Made by a program: the position numbers and the translations under genes
DNA from: Paenibacillus cymbidii
Lineage (GTDB): Bacteria > Bacillota > Bacilli > Paenibacillales > NBRC-103111
DNA length: 64,000 bases
Assembly: GCF_004764705.1 (NCBI RefSeq)
Contig: NZ_SHLX01000028.1
Location: 1 to 64,000 of the forward strand
Reading direction: 5' to 3'
Shown: positions 35,797 through 45,219 of the stretch, piece by piece
Numbering within the stretch: position 1 is the stretch's first letter
Layout: each line of letters begins with the position of its first letter
Notes under the pieces: generated by a model
The model's input: only the letters and a program-made list of their open reading frames with translations
Told to the model about the DNA's origin: nothing
Databases searched by the model: none

Positions 35797-36690
35797 TCAC
35801 GCGCCGCCATGTTGCTTGCGGTAGCGACCCGGCGGGAGACCGGTTTCGGCGGTAAATACCCGGGTGAAATAATAAATCGAGACGAACCCGCACTCTTGCG
35901 CTATCGTTTCCAGCGGCTTGTCCGTTCCGATCAGGTCACGAATCGCAAGGTCGATCCGCAGCCGGCGCAAATAGGCGGAAAAAGACAGCCCGTCCGCTTC
36001 CGCAAACAAACGCGACAAGTGGCGGCCGGAAATATGCAGCTGACGCGCGACGTCCTCCAGCCGCAGCGGGAACGAAACGTTTTCCGCCATGAACCATTTG
36101 GCCTGGCGCAGCAGTACGGACGACATCGACAGCCCCGCTCCTTCGCCCTCCCCCTCCTCAGACCGGACCTCCCCGAACAGCTGTGCGAACGAAAGCAGAA
36201 GCGCATACGCCACGGCGGACAGGAGCGGCGCGTCTGCCGGCTGGAATCGTTCGGCCTGCGTCCACAACGCCTCCCATAACTTGGCGGTCGGCGTGTTTCC
36301 CGCGTCCGCACGAACAATGCGCTTCGTTTCCCCGAGGCGCCGAAATGCGTGCACAAGCGTCTCTGCCAACGAATCCTCCTCCGCGACTTGAAAAGACACC
36401 CACAGGATCGACAGCCCGCGTTCGCTGACGATTTGCCGCGAGATATGCGGCCGGGAACAGAAGATCGTCCCTGCGGCGAGCGGGGAAGCAAACTCCTGCT
36501 CCGAATAACGTCCCTGTCCCGACAATACATACCCCACCCAGAACGAGGAATGCTTGTGGATGCTGTTCACTGTATGTACCGGATTCGCTCCCCAGAAGTG
36601 CACGGCAAACGACAGCTCCGGACCGCTCACGCGGCTTGCGTACCGGTTTAACACCGCGTACGCATTTTTGTAGCCGGACGATAGCAGCAC
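35797..36690 (-). CDS. AraC-family transcriptional regulator next to the dioxygenase gene
   Basis: About 297 residues. N-terminal cupin domain (HKHSSFWVGYVLSGQGRY with the metal-like histidines, then FASPLAAGTIFCSRPHISRQI) and a C-terminal AraC domain with EDVARQLHISGRHLSRLFAEADGLSFSAYLRRLR and IYYFTRVFTAETGLPPGRYRK. The start is uncertain: a GTG at 36690 close behind GGGGGGAG, or an ATG at 36717 without a ribosome site. Divergent from the phytanoyl-CoA-type dioxygenase gene with a 145-base gap, so it probably controls that gene. Confidence 0.87.
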   Translation of the reverse strand: MLLSSGYKNAYAVLNRYASRVSGPELSFAVHFWGANPVHTVNSIHKHSSFWVGYVLSGQGRYSEQEFASPLAAGTIFCSRPHISRQIVSERGLSILWVSFQVAEEDSLAETLVHAFRRLGETKRIVRADAGNTPTAKLWEALWTQAERFQPADAPLLSAVAYALLLSFAQLFGEVRSEEGEGEGAGLSMSSVLLRQAKWFMAENVSFPLRLEDVARQLHISGRHLSRLFAEADGLSFSAYLRRLRIDLAIRDLIGTDKPLETIAQECGFVSIYYFTRVFTAETGLPPGRYRKQHGGA

Positions 36691-36835
36691 CAAACTCCCC
36701 CCTCGATATGTCCGCATAAGACAAAAAATTGGCTCCGCCTGCCAAAGACTTCCGCTGCGGCGGCTTTTATACTGACATCATATCAGCAAGGATTCGTTTT
36801 CGTCCAAAATTAAAAAACAAAGGAAGGTGCCGAAT

Positions 36836-37621
36836 ATGCTTGAAGCGCTTACCGCCGAGATGTGGGCGTTTTATGCCGAGCACGGCTATGTCCGTTTGGG
36901 CAAACTGTTGTCGGACGCGGAACTGGCCGGGCTGCAGACGAGGATTGACGACATTATGCTGGGGAAGGCGAATATTGCGTACGACAAGCTGCTCATGCAG
37001 CGGGAAGCCGACGGGATGAGCGGACAAACGGAGCAAACGACGGGCTCCAAAGGGCACACGCTGAACTATCGCAAAATCCAGAACCTGGAGCTCGATCCGC
37101 TGTTTTTGGCCTATATGACCAGACCGCTCTTCCGCTCCATCTGCGCAGGAGTATATGGAGAGCAAACGCCAATCGCCTGCTTCCGCGCCATGTTCATGAA
37201 CAAACCGGCTTTCCACGGCTCCGTGCTTCCGTATCACCAGGATCGCTGGACGCACCTTGACCGCGACCCGCTCGCCACCGTATGGACGGCGCTCGATCCG
37301 GCGACCGTGGCCAACGGTTGCGTGACCATTATCCCCGGCACGCACAAGCGACTGCTCAACCCGGACCATCCGTCCGGCTTCCTGACCGAACGGCAGGCGG
37401 AGCTATTATTGGCGGAGCATGCCCCGCTGCCGCTCGAGCTTGCGCCCGGGGAAGCCGTGCTGCTCCACAATTGGACGATCCACGGCTCCGACGGGAACCG
37501 GACGGCACAGTCGCGAAGAGCATTCAGCGTTTGTTACATGGACGCAGCCACGACTCCTTCGAACGACGAGCCGATATCGCCGATCTTTTCCGACACCCGT
37601 GTCCCGAATTCGCCAACATGA
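36836..37621 (+). CDS. Phytanoyl-CoA dioxygenase-family (PhyH) iron/2-oxoglutarate enzyme
   Basis: 261 residues. The double-stranded beta-helix iron ligands are visible: H134 and D136 (PYHQDRW) and the distal H216 (WTIHGSDGN), with R227 or R228 (QSRRAFSV) to hold 2-oxoglutarate. The surrounding PGTHKRLLN segment is also typical. Members hydroxylate diverse small molecules; the substrate cannot be deduced. The ATG at 36836 is eight bases after GGAAGG; a GTG nine bases earlier is less likely. Divergent from an AraC regulator. Confidence 0.9.
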   Translation: MLEALTAEMWAFYAEHGYVRLGKLLSDAELAGLQTRIDDIMLGKANIAYDKLLMQREADGMSGQTEQTTGSKGHTLNYRKIQNLELDPLFLAYMTRPLFRSICAGVYGEQTPIACFRAMFMNKPAFHGSVLPYHQDRWTHLDRDPLATVWTALDPATVANGCVTIIPGTHKRLLNPDHPSGFLTERQAELLLAEHAPLPLELAPGEAVLLHNWTIHGSDGNRTAQSRRAFSVCYMDAATTPSNDEPISPIFSDTRVPNSPT

Positions 37622-37683
37622 CCTTTGCTTCCAAAATGAACTGCGCGGCCATTACGATGGCATCGACTGCCTGTCCAATAACT

Positions 37684-37708
37684 GAAAAAGGCCGCGATAT
37701 ACGCGGCC
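37684..37708 (-). terminator. Terminator after the GH31 gene
   Basis: On the minus strand, GGCCGCG-TATAT-CGCGGCC is followed by TTTTTCAG. It lies between the convergent PhyH and GH31 genes. Confidence 0.8.
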
Positions 37709-37774
37709 CGGAAGGCCCATGATCGAAAGCAACAATTGGTGAGATTGTGGCGTTCGAGGGGCTATTTATTTTTC

Positions 37775-40150
37775 TTACCTGACAACCTCGACATCAAAGC
37801 TTACTCGATCCGGCATGCCATTGTAAGAACCGACTCTCTCCCCTATATGGAGCAATCCTGCACTGTCATCCCACTGTAAAGATATACTTGTGTAATGGCC
37901 ATTTTCGTAATTGTAATTATCGTTTTCATCCTGATACAAATGGAATTCACCTTTGCACCCGGAATAGATCTTTACCTTAAAGCGGTCTTGAACAATTGCT
38001 CCGCTGTACGGTGCACTATCGGCCATTGGAAGAATGCTTCCTGCTCTTACGAATAAGGGCATCGTGTTGATTTCAGCATTCACGTTAATCGTCTGGCCGC
38101 CGGCAACTCTTTGACTTGTCCAGAAATCATACCAATCCGTACCTTCAGGCAAGTAGACAGAACGAGTTTTGGGAACGTGCTGAAGCGGCGTTGATTGGGG
38201 ACCAAAATACATAGGGCTGGTTACAGGACATACCATCAACGCTGGCCCAAGCATAAACTGATCCTTGATTCCATAAACCTTGCCGTCATGCTGAAAGTCA
38301 AATGCGAGCAGGCGCATCATCGTATAATCGTTCAGCGTTGTCATCGCCGCCAATGAATAAATGTAAGGAAGCAACTGATACCGCAGTTCTACAAACGTAA
38401 CGAGGGTATCATAAAAAGGTTCTCCCTTTTCACCGAAATTCCAAATCTCACGCCTTGTATCTGTACCATGTGCGCGGAATACGGGCAAAAAGGCACCGTA
38501 CTGAAACCATCTCGTATACAACTCCCTGTATCCCAGATCTTTGCAGCCCTCTTCATAATCTCCATCCCAGAACCATGCATTGCCGCGCTTCACAAAAAAT
38601 GCGCCGATATCAAGTGTCCAGTAGGGAATACCCGATGCGCACATGGAAAGTCCCGCAGGAATTTGGTCACGCAAGGTTTTCCATTTGGCGGTTGTATCGC
38701 CAGACCACAGAATCGTTCCGTATCTCTGCTGACCGATATACCCGCTTCTTGTCAGGTTCACTACCCTCTTTTGGGAAGTTGCACTGCGTTGTCCATCATA
38801 AATGGATTTGGCATGCATCAAAGCATAAGCATTGGTATATTCTTCATCCAAATAAGTTTTCGCTGTATCATGAAAGTCCACAAAATTTTTATCTGGCTCT
38901 GGTTTGATCGGATGCGTCCATTCTGGAGTAAAGGGCTCACTGGAGTCACACCACCATGCATCGATTCCTTGCGAAAATAAGCCTTCGTCAACTTGCTTCC
39001 AGTAAAGGCTGCGAGATTCATCAGAAAATGCATTATAGATATTTGAGTTTTGTAAAAGACAGTCGCGTTCTTTCATTTCAAGATAGTTTTCGCTGCTCTT
39101 ATCCATATTGGGCCAAATTGAAATCATGAAATGAGTTCCTAAAGTATGCAGATCATCCATCATGCGGGGGACATCAGGAAATCTGCTCTCATCGAACGAT
39201 TTTTGACCCCATTTTCCACTCTCCCAGGATTGCCAGTCCAATACGATGGAATCAATCGGAATTTCCCTCCTCCTGTATTCCATCACTGTATCGATGATTT
39301 CCTGTTGGTTTTCATACCTTTCTTGAGATTGCATGTAGCCGAAAGCCCACAACGGAAGCATGGTGGCTTTTCCTGTAACTTGACGATAACCGCCGATGAT
39401 GTCGTCCATGCATTCGCCGCATAGAAAGTAAAAGTCAAGTTCTGCGGCCGACTCGTTATAAATGTAGGAACCATATTCATTATCGTTAAAAATGAGCGGT
39501 GAATAGGTATGGAATAACATCCCATAGCCATTCGTAGAAATAAAAAATGGCATGGCAATTTTCAAGTTTGCTTGATGGATGTACTGACGAGTTCCACGCA
39601 GATTCAGACTGCCTTCTTCTTGTTGGCCAAATCCATATATAGCTTCGTTTGGTGACCATTCCAACTCCAGTTTGGTATGATAAAGCGTTTTATAAAACGC
39701 TTTTTTTGCATCCAAAACGACATCCTTGACTCCATCCGCGGTTTTGATTTTTTCCGTTAAGCTTGTATCGTCCAAGATGGTCCTGTAGGCATCGTATCGA
39801 TTCAGAAATTTCCCGCCTCTGGCGGGTTCTCTGACAAGCAGCTTATGATTTTGATCATAGTAAGCAAATGCGCTTGTTTGCATATCGATTTCCAGATGGA
39901 TTTTATCCGTTTTCAAGTTAACCGTATTACTGGATTCGGTATATGCCCACTCACAGTCGGGCAGGAGAGGAACTAATCCGGGTCCAAGGTGATCGTTAAA
40001 CTCATTAGCAAGGGTATATTTCACCCTAATGATACGATCTGAATATGGCACCAATTTTATGTTTCCATTTTCAGTTTCAAGCAGCAGTTCATTTCCCGAC
40101 TTGACTACATGCTTTATTGTTGCCTGCTTTCCTTTGACCGCTTTAAGCAT
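37775..40150 (-). CDS. Glycoside hydrolase family 31 (alpha-xylosidase or alpha-glucosidase)
   Basis: 791 residues. N-terminal beta-sandwich (about 1-250), catalytic TIM barrel, then C-terminal beta domains. The barrel carries the nucleophile in IDAWWCDSSEP (about D402) and the acid/base region LWSGDTTAKWKTLRDQI (near 490). The DSSEP form is closer to bacterial alpha-xylosidases than to classical alpha-glucosidases. No signal peptide, so it acts in the cytoplasm on imported oligosaccharide. The ATG at 40150 is chosen because the family's N-terminal domain begins there and GGGGGG precedes it; upstream codons are AT-rich leader. Divergent from an AraC regulator with a 116-base gap. Codon use is noticeably more AT-rich than the genes to the left. 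Confidence 0.9.
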   Translation of the reverse strand: MLKAVKGKQATIKHVVKSGNELLLETENGNIKLVPYSDRIIRVKYTLANEFNDHLGPGLVPLLPDCEWAYTESSNTVNLKTDKIHLEIDMQTSAFAYYDQNHKLLVREPARGGKFLNRYDAYRTILDDTSLTEKIKTADGVKDVVLDAKKAFYKTLYHTKLELEWSPNEAIYGFGQQEEGSLNLRGTRQYIHQANLKIAMPFFISTNGYGMLFHTYSPLIFNDNEYGSYIYNESAAELDFYFLCGECMDDIIGGYRQVTGKATMLPLWAFGYMQSQERYENQQEIIDTVMEYRRREIPIDSIVLDWQSWESGKWGQKSFDESRFPDVPRMMDDLHTLGTHFMISIWPNMDKSSENYLEMKERDCLLQNSNIYNAFSDESRSLYWKQVDEGLFSQGIDAWWCDSSEPFTPEWTHPIKPEPDKNFVDFHDTAKTYLDEEYTNAYALMHAKSIYDGQRSATSQKRVVNLTRSGYIGQQRYGTILWSGDTTAKWKTLRDQIPAGLSMCASGIPYWTLDIGAFFVKRGNAWFWDGDYEEGCKDLGYRELYTRWFQYGAFLPVFRAHGTDTRREIWNFGEKGEPFYDTLVTFVELRYQLLPYIYSLAAMTTLNDYTMMRLLAFDFQHDGKVYGIKDQFMLGPALMVCPVTSPMYFGPQSTPLQHVPKTRSVYLPEGTDWYDFWTSQRVAGGQTINVNAEINTMPLFVRAGSILPMADSAPYSGAIVQDRFKVKIYSGCKGEFHLYQDENDNYNYENGHYTSISLQWDDSAGLLHIGERVGSYNGMPDRVSFDVEVVR

Positions 40151-40266
40151 TTCATTGCCCCCCACATAAAATATTACTATAATATTAATGGGAAAGACGG
40201 CAAATAAACCAGTTAGTAAATTAACAAAAACTTGTCTTATTTGAACTTCTTGCAGTCGGAGGTTAC

Positions 40267-41142
40267 ATGAAAAGATATCTCGATATAACAAACTATGAAG
40301 TTACGAAATTGGAGAGTGACGACTTTGGCTTTAACTGTTTCAGCTTTACCGGTGCTGAGACCTTTCCGCATTGGCATACGCATATCGAAATCATATTTAT
40401 TAGCTCCGGCGTTACTTGGGTTTATGTTAATGGAGAAAAATTCACTTGTGGTCAAGGAGATATCATCTTCGTCCCCTCGAACAGCCTTCATAGCATCATT
40501 CCTCAAAAAAATTCCACCTATAAGCCGATCATTATCGGAGAATTGCTCCTGAATCAAATTCTTGCCGATCAGCATTGTCATAGCACAATGGCGCCGTTTA
40601 TGGGTCATGACGGATTTACTCGCCTGCATATTACCCCCGAACACGTACACTATTTAGAATATCATTCAGCGTTACAACAAATTTTCCGTGAACACAACTC
40701 GAAATTAATGGAATATCGGACGATGATAAAGTTGGAAATCATTAAATTGTTTGCCCTGTTAAAAAGACATCATTCTCAAATTCATGAACCATTCAGCTTT
40801 ATGCAAAGCGAAAAAACACAAGTTATCATAAATGTGTTGGATTATATTTCAGCTCACTACTCCGAAAAAGTTACTGTAAAGGCAATGAGCCAATTCTGTT
40901 GTATGAGTGAGCAGCACTTTTGTCGGACATTTAAAGCTTACACAGGAAAGACCTTGATTGAATTCATAACATTACTCAGACTGGAAAAATCATATCGCAT
41001 CATTCAAGGGACCGATATTCCGATCACACACGTTCCGGAGTTGACAGGCTTTTGCAATGTGAGCTACTTTTCCCGAGTGTTTAAAAAAAAATATGGATTG
41101 GCACCATCCCAATTACGAAAAATGTGCGGCTCGCAAAGCTGA
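40267..41142 (+). CDS. AraC-family regulator of the GH31 gene
   Basis: 291 residues. Cupin sensing domain (FPHWHTHIEIIFISSGVTW near 37, CGQGDIIFVPSNSLHSII near 65) and C-terminal AraC helices (about 190-288) with CCMSEQHFCRTFKAYTGKTLIEFI and SYFSRVFKKKYGLAPSQLRK. CGGAGG precedes the ATG. It faces the GH31 gene across 116 AT-rich bases, so it most likely controls glycosidase expression in response to the corresponding sugar. Confidence 0.92.
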   Translation: MKRYLDITNYEVTKLESDDFGFNCFSFTGAETFPHWHTHIEIIFISSGVTWVYVNGEKFTCGQGDIIFVPSNSLHSIIPQKNSTYKPIIIGELLLNQILADQHCHSTMAPFMGHDGFTRLHITPEHVHYLEYHSALQQIFREHNSKLMEYRTMIKLEIIKLFALLKRHHSQIHEPFSFMQSEKTQVIINVLDYISAHYSEKVTVKAMSQFCCMSEQHFCRTFKAYTGKTLIEFITLLRLEKSYRIIQGTDIPITHVPELTGFCNVSYFSRVFKKKYGLAPSQLRKMCGSQS

Positions 41143-41180
41143 ACAATTTGAAAATGGGCCTTGGTCAGATGTTATTCATG

Positions 41181-41203
41181 AAAAAGCCCGCGTTATACGC
41201 GGA
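41181..41203 (-). terminator. Orphan minus-strand terminator
   Basis: On the minus strand, GTCCGCG-TATAA-CGCGGGC is followed by TTTTTCATG. No intact minus-strand gene precedes it, so it is probably the leftover terminator of the decayed FG-GAP gene. Confidence 0.65.
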
Positions 41204-41307
41204 CTTGATCCAGTCTATGTTCTTCAGAAGGAAGGATTCTCGATAGCCGCCTCAGACAAGCCGCCGACTACGCCTGCTGCCGCACCAGTCGTTGTAAGTT
41301 CCCTAGA

Positions 41308-41690
41308 CTAATAGCAACGCTTTCCATCGGCGGTCGGTCGAATTTCTCCTGTTCGACGATGAACCATTCCGCATTGCGGCGATTTGCTTCGGTCATCAAG
41401 GCGGGGACCGGAATCAAACTTGCCGCCTTCCGGTTTGCCGTATATACATGCATCGCCTTCGGCGATCACAATTTCGTTGATGCCGTCCCCGTCGATGTCA
41501 CCGACTGCAACTTTCGTCGTGATGTAGTCCGCGGCGAATTTGTTTACCTCCCACGGACGATTCGGGTCGCCTGTATATTTGCACCAATGTGTAACGGCGA
41601 CAATCTCATTGCGAGCGTCGCCGTCCAGATCGACGATGAGCAATCCTTTTGCAGGCTGCTGTGCGGTCGCTGCCAATCCACTCGAAAATG
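41308..41690 (-). pseudogene. Fragment of an FG-GAP/VCBS-repeat protein
   Basis: About 95 codons encode two calcium-binding-type repeats (LLIVDLDGDARNEIVAV and VAVGDIDGDGINEIVIAEGD), followed by YGKPEGGKF and then unrelated sequence. Intact proteins of this kind have many more repeats and a proper beginning and end. Nothing upstream continues the fold, so it is a broken remnant. Confidence 0.75.
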
Positions 41691-41710
41691 CCGGCGTTCC
41701 TTGTTTATTT

Positions 41711-41829
41711 TAACGTCTGCCGGCCTGAATAAAAGTTATTTCGACCGGATGCTGCCTAATGTGACATTCATCAATACAGTACGCGGCTCTCAGGTGGCGG
41801 AAAAATCCGCTGTATCGTTCATAAATTAG
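41711..41829 (+). pseudogene. Fragment of a 2-hydroxyacid dehydrogenase, plus-strand piece
   Basis: The frame reads GLNKSYFDRMLPNVTFINTV then RGSQVAE. This is the conserved segment of D-isomer-specific 2-hydroxyacid dehydrogenases that follows the glycine-rich fold (normally xFxxMKPGAxxINTARGxxVxE). In the intact family it comes directly after the segment encoded on the opposite strand at 41850-42046, so the two pieces are probably from one gene, flipped relative to each other. Confidence 0.75.
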
Positions 41830-41849
41830 AAATATTATTAATTATATCC

Positions 41850-42046
41850 ATACTCGCGTCTCCGGCAAGTCGGCCAAATGGTTTGAGAGCGTATCGCAAT
41901 TCGAAAAAATATCGATAAGATCGGTTTTGTGCACGCCCATCTCAACGGCTTCGGCATCCGGCAGGAAGGGACCGTATACTTTTATCACGAACTGTTAGCT
42001 CTTCAGCATCTCGATGACACGGAGACCGATCATACCAGCGCCCAGG
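41850..42046 (-). pseudogene. Fragment of a 2-hydroxyacid dehydrogenase, minus-strand piece
   Basis: Minus-strand translation gives ILGAGMIGLRVIEMLKS, a stop, then VYGPFLPDAEAVEMGVHKTD and CDTLSNHLADLPETR. This is the NAD-binding Rossmann motif and following helix of the phosphoglycerate-dehydrogenase-like family. A TAA replaces an expected tyrosine codon after MLKS. It breaks off after PETR, exactly where the family continues with the segment found on the plus strand at 41711. Confidence 0.8.
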
Positions 42047-42073
42047 ATGAGGGGGGGTCCACGATAAAACGAA

Positions 42074-42293
42074 AAGTCCGACATCAACGGTATGATCGAA
42101 GAAATCGACAAGAGCTTCTGGCTACAATCGCCATCAAGAGACGCTACTCTCGACACCGTGGGTCATCCTCGCCAAGCTGAACCGCGCGATTGCGGCTGAG
42201 ATGACAGCTACCTACACCTTGATGGATACCTGGTGCATTCATACGCCTCTCGTTCAAGAAGTGGATAACCACGGCCTCCATGTGAATGATTAA
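42074..42293 (+). pseudogene. Remnant of an IS4-type DDE transposase
   Basis: The frame ending at 42293 reads SGYNRHQETLLSTPWVILAK followed by AEMTATYTLMDTWCIHTPL. It contains the second catalytic aspartate context of IS4-family transposases (LMDSWFT-PL). The preceding DINGMIEEIDK belongs to the same protein but is one frame away, so there is a frameshift near 42111. No terminal inverted repeats were recognised. Confidence 0.65.
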
Positions 42294-42368
42294 CGACTGG
42301 TTGGTCAGTCAAAACAAGATTCTGTTTTCTCGTTACATTTTTCTCGGACGGGAGACTGCATCAAAGCT

Positions 42369-43499
42369 TTAGGATCTCGCATCCGCGCCAGCGTGCAAAA
42401 TACGAATGGCATGGCCGCTGCTTTCCGGATGCGATGTTCCCGATATGCGAAGCGTTGCCCGGTGTTCGCCCGGCGGCAGCTCATCGTCCAGAGAAACGAA
42501 TTTCGGCCGGTCAAATTTGTCGCAATACACGTCCCACAGCGCCGTCCGCTTCCATTCGCCCCCGTCAACAAGCACTTCCAACTCGCCGCAGTCCGGTCCG
42601 ACAAGCAAACCAAGCAACAGGCTGCGCCCCCAAAACGTAACAGTCAACTCCTCTCCGACCGTTAGCGATTCCCACACGCGGGCCGGCGGCGTCCAATTGC
42701 ACCCCCTCTCCGCGCTGTAATCGGAACGCTGCACCCAGCCCTCGCCGGCAGGTACGATTGCTTCGTCTGCAAGCAGCGCCGCGTATTCCCAATTGTCAGC
42801 CAGCAGCGGATCCGGAAGTTCGGTATCGCCGGAGAACATTCCATCCAAGATGGACGGAAAATGAACGTCAAGATAAGACTTGATCCATCGCGCATACCAC
42901 TCGTTCCCGGCTCGGTTCGGATGAACCGTGTCTCTGAAAAGGTCCGCAAACACAGCGCCGCCGCTATCCACCAACTCGAAGACGCGCCGTGACAAATTGA
43001 CGACCGGTATACCGTAGTGATGAGCTACCGCATCGTGATGCCGCTGATTCGCCGGGGTCAGCCCTTTGCGAAGCTCCGGCAATTGGCCCTCCGTCGCAAA
43101 ATACATCATGATGATCGCGATCCGTGGATTATGGCGCTTCGCTTTGCGGACGATGCCCTCCATCGCTCGAATGGAGCTCCTTTTGTTGCCGGCGTCGTTG
43201 ACCGCAAATTCGAGGAACAACAGATCGACCTTTCCCTTAGCGAGCACATGCTCGTCGAACCGGAAAACGCCATAGGTAGAATCCGTGCCACCAATTCCGG
43301 CATGCACCCACTCGAATGCAAGCTGCGGATGCTAGGCAGCGAGGTATTTGCAAACATCGGGTCTCCAACTTGTGCCCCCCAGTTCGGTTTGACTGTCTCC
43401 GACAGTTACCGAACCACCGATAAACGCCACTCTCTCGCGAAAGGGAAAGCCGAGTTGGCCAAGGTACGGTTTTCGCAAGACACGGCCACGAGGGCGCAA
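42369..43499 (-). pseudogene. SGNH/GDSL-type hydrolase interrupted by one stop codon
   Basis: A single frame runs from about 43499 to 42369 except for one TAG at 43332-43334. Upstream of the stop lies the block I region VAFIGGSVTVGDSQ with the nucleophile serine; downstream are HAGIGGTDSTYG, LLFLEFAVNDAGNK (block III, N) and DTVHPNRAGNEWYA (block V, D and H). After about residue 180 comes a beta-sandwich region. The TAG falls where a CAG (Gln) before HPQLAFEW would fit, so one C-to-T change explains it. A downstream GTG could start a 312-residue product, but it would lack the catalytic serine. Confidence 0.82.
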
Positions 43500-43666
43500 A
43501 TGTAAAAGTCCCTGGAAGTTATGAAAACCCTTCCATGGAAAAGGGTGAATACAATAGTTACTTATCGTATCACTGGGGCAGCCTCACGGAAATGCTCATT
43601 TCCGCTTGACTAAGTACGGTAAAAGCATTATTTTATTTTTGTGGATATGTGGGGAGATGATTGTAA

Positions 43667-44431
43667 TTGTTTGCAAATGAACGTCGTGTGAGAATTGTCG
43701 AGCTACTGGAACGAAAATCATCCATTTCCGTTTCTGAGCTTATGAAGTTGTTCGGCGTATCGATTGAAACGGTACGGCGCGATTTGGAATATCTAGAGAA
43801 CCAACAAGCGCTGAAACGCGTCCATGGGGGGGCTGTGTCCAACAGAAAGATGAAAAGCTTCGCAAATCTCGAAAACCGCATGGAGGAAAATAGAGCCCTC
43901 AAACAAAACCTTGCGAGGAATACGATTCCGTTTATAAGCGACAATGACACGATTGCCATCGATTCCGGCAGCACCGCGATGGAATTGGTACCATTGTTGA
44001 AGGAACATTTCCACAAGCTTACGATTGTCACCAATTCCCCCGAAGTGTTCGGGTCGCTGTGCGATACGGACGGATTTACATTGATTCAAATCGGCGGGCA
44101 ATATCTGCGCGATGAAAAAGCTTTTTACGGGCATATGGCATTAGATGCGATTGATCGGCTTCACTTTTCAAAGGCATTTATTTTTCCGTCGGCGATTTCG
44201 TTGCATGGTGGGATCGGCGTATTTGTCCATGAGCTGTTTGATATCCAACGAGCTTATATCCGTAATGCCGATGAGGTGTTTATCCTTGCCGACAGTACAA
44301 AGTTTGAAACTTCAGCAACCATTAAGCTCTGTGACTTATCGGCATCCCATAAGATTATTACCGATCACGAACTGCCGGAAGACATCTATGCGCGCTATAA
44401 AAAAAATGCGGTTCAAATTATCAAATCATAG
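43667..44431 (+). CDS. DeoR/GlpR-family transcriptional regulator
   Basis: 254 residues from a TTG start behind GGGGAG. N-terminal winged helix (ERRVRIVELLERKSSISVSELMKLFGVSIETVRRDLEYLENQ, about 4-46) with the following HGGAV motif, then a sugar-phosphate-binding domain (about 75-235) with DNDTIAIDSGSTAMEL and DEVFILADSTKF. Such repressors sense phosphorylated sugars. It heads an operon with a phosphodiesterase and an organophosphate-type transporter, which fits a phosphoester effector. A decayed copy of its first 90 codons is at 1884-2152. Confidence 0.92.
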   Translation: MFANERRVRIVELLERKSSISVSELMKLFGVSIETVRRDLEYLENQQALKRVHGGAVSNRKMKSFANLENRMEENRALKQNLARNTIPFISDNDTIAIDSGSTAMELVPLLKEHFHKLTIVTNSPEVFGSLCDTDGFTLIQIGGQYLRDEKAFYGHMALDAIDRLHFSKAFIFPSAISLHGGIGVFVHELFDIQRAYIRNADEVFILADSTKFETSATIKLCDLSASHKIITDHELPEDIYARYKKNAVQIIKS

Positions 44432-44442
44432 GAGTGATTCCA

Positions 44443-45219
44443 ATGAATGAGAAGGTATTGTTGATCCTGATCGATGGCATGCGTCCCGACAGCTTGGAGC
44501 GGTCCGGGCATCCTTATATTGAACAAATGAAAAGCGAAGGAAGTTTTACGCTTGAGGCGCAAACCGTTATGCCAAGCGTGACTCTGCCCTGCCATATGTC
44601 GCTGTTTCACAGCGTCCCACCGCAGCGTCACGGCATATTGGATAACAGATACGTTTCTCAGGTGCGGCCTATTCCCGGGCTTTATGAGCAGTTGCATGCG
44701 AATCGGAAAACATGTGCTCTGTTCCACAACTGGTCGGAGCTTCAAGATTTGGCGCGTCCCGGATCATTGGCTTATAGCTGCTTTATTTCAGGCGCTGCCC
44801 ATACCTATGAAGTGGCGAATAAGAGGCTCACCGACAAGGCCATCGAATACATAAGGGAAGAATTACCCGATTTCACTTTCTTGTATCTAGGACTTGTCGA
44901 TGAAATCGGGCATAAACATGGCTGGATGTCAGATGAATATATTCAAGCGGTTTATGATTCCTGGGTATGTATCGAACAAGCTGCAAGGATGATTCCAGAG
45001 GATTATACGATCATCGTAACCTCCGATCATGGCGGGCACGATCGTACGCATGGCACGACCATGCCTGAAGATATGACGATTCCGATATTTATGAGGGGCA
45101 AGGCATTTGTGCCCGGGAAACACCTTGCGGATGCCAATATTATTGACATTGCGCCAACGATAACTCAACTTCTCGGGGTGCAGAGCGACAAGGATTGGGA
45201 AGGCAAATGTCTCGAATAG
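44443..45219 (+). CDS. Alkaline-phosphatase-superfamily phosphodiesterase
   Basis: 258 residues, a compact nucleotide pyrophosphatase/phosphodiesterase fold. Metal and catalytic positions: D11 (LILIDGMRPD), nucleophile T47 (PSVTLPCHM), GLVDEIGHKHG near 150, TSDHGGHDRTHG near 190. No signal peptide, so it should act on an imported diester. The ATG follows AGGAGTG by six bases and 11 bases after the DeoR stop; it overlaps the transporter gene at its 3-prime end. Together with the downstream organophosphate-type transporter this suggests uptake and cleavage of a glycerophospho- or sugar-phosphodiester (inference). Confidence 0.88.
   Translation: MNEKVLLILIDGMRPDSLERSGHPYIEQMKSEGSFTLEAQTVMPSVTLPCHMSLFHSVPPQRHGILDNRYVSQVRPIPGLYEQLHANRKTCALFHNWSELQDLARPGSLAYSCFISGAAHTYEVANKRLTDKAIEYIREELPDFTFLYLGLVDEIGHKHGWMSDEYIQAVYDSWVCIEQAARMIPEDYTIIVTSDHGGHDRTHGTTMPEDMTIPIFMRGKAFVPGKHLADANIIDIAPTITQLLGVQSDKDWEGKCLE

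Noticed and set aside
41929..42180. Plus-strand frame of 83 codons starting MHAHLNGFGIRQEG
   Set aside because: It is the antisense of the dehydrogenase fragment, whose minus-strand translation matches a known family much better.
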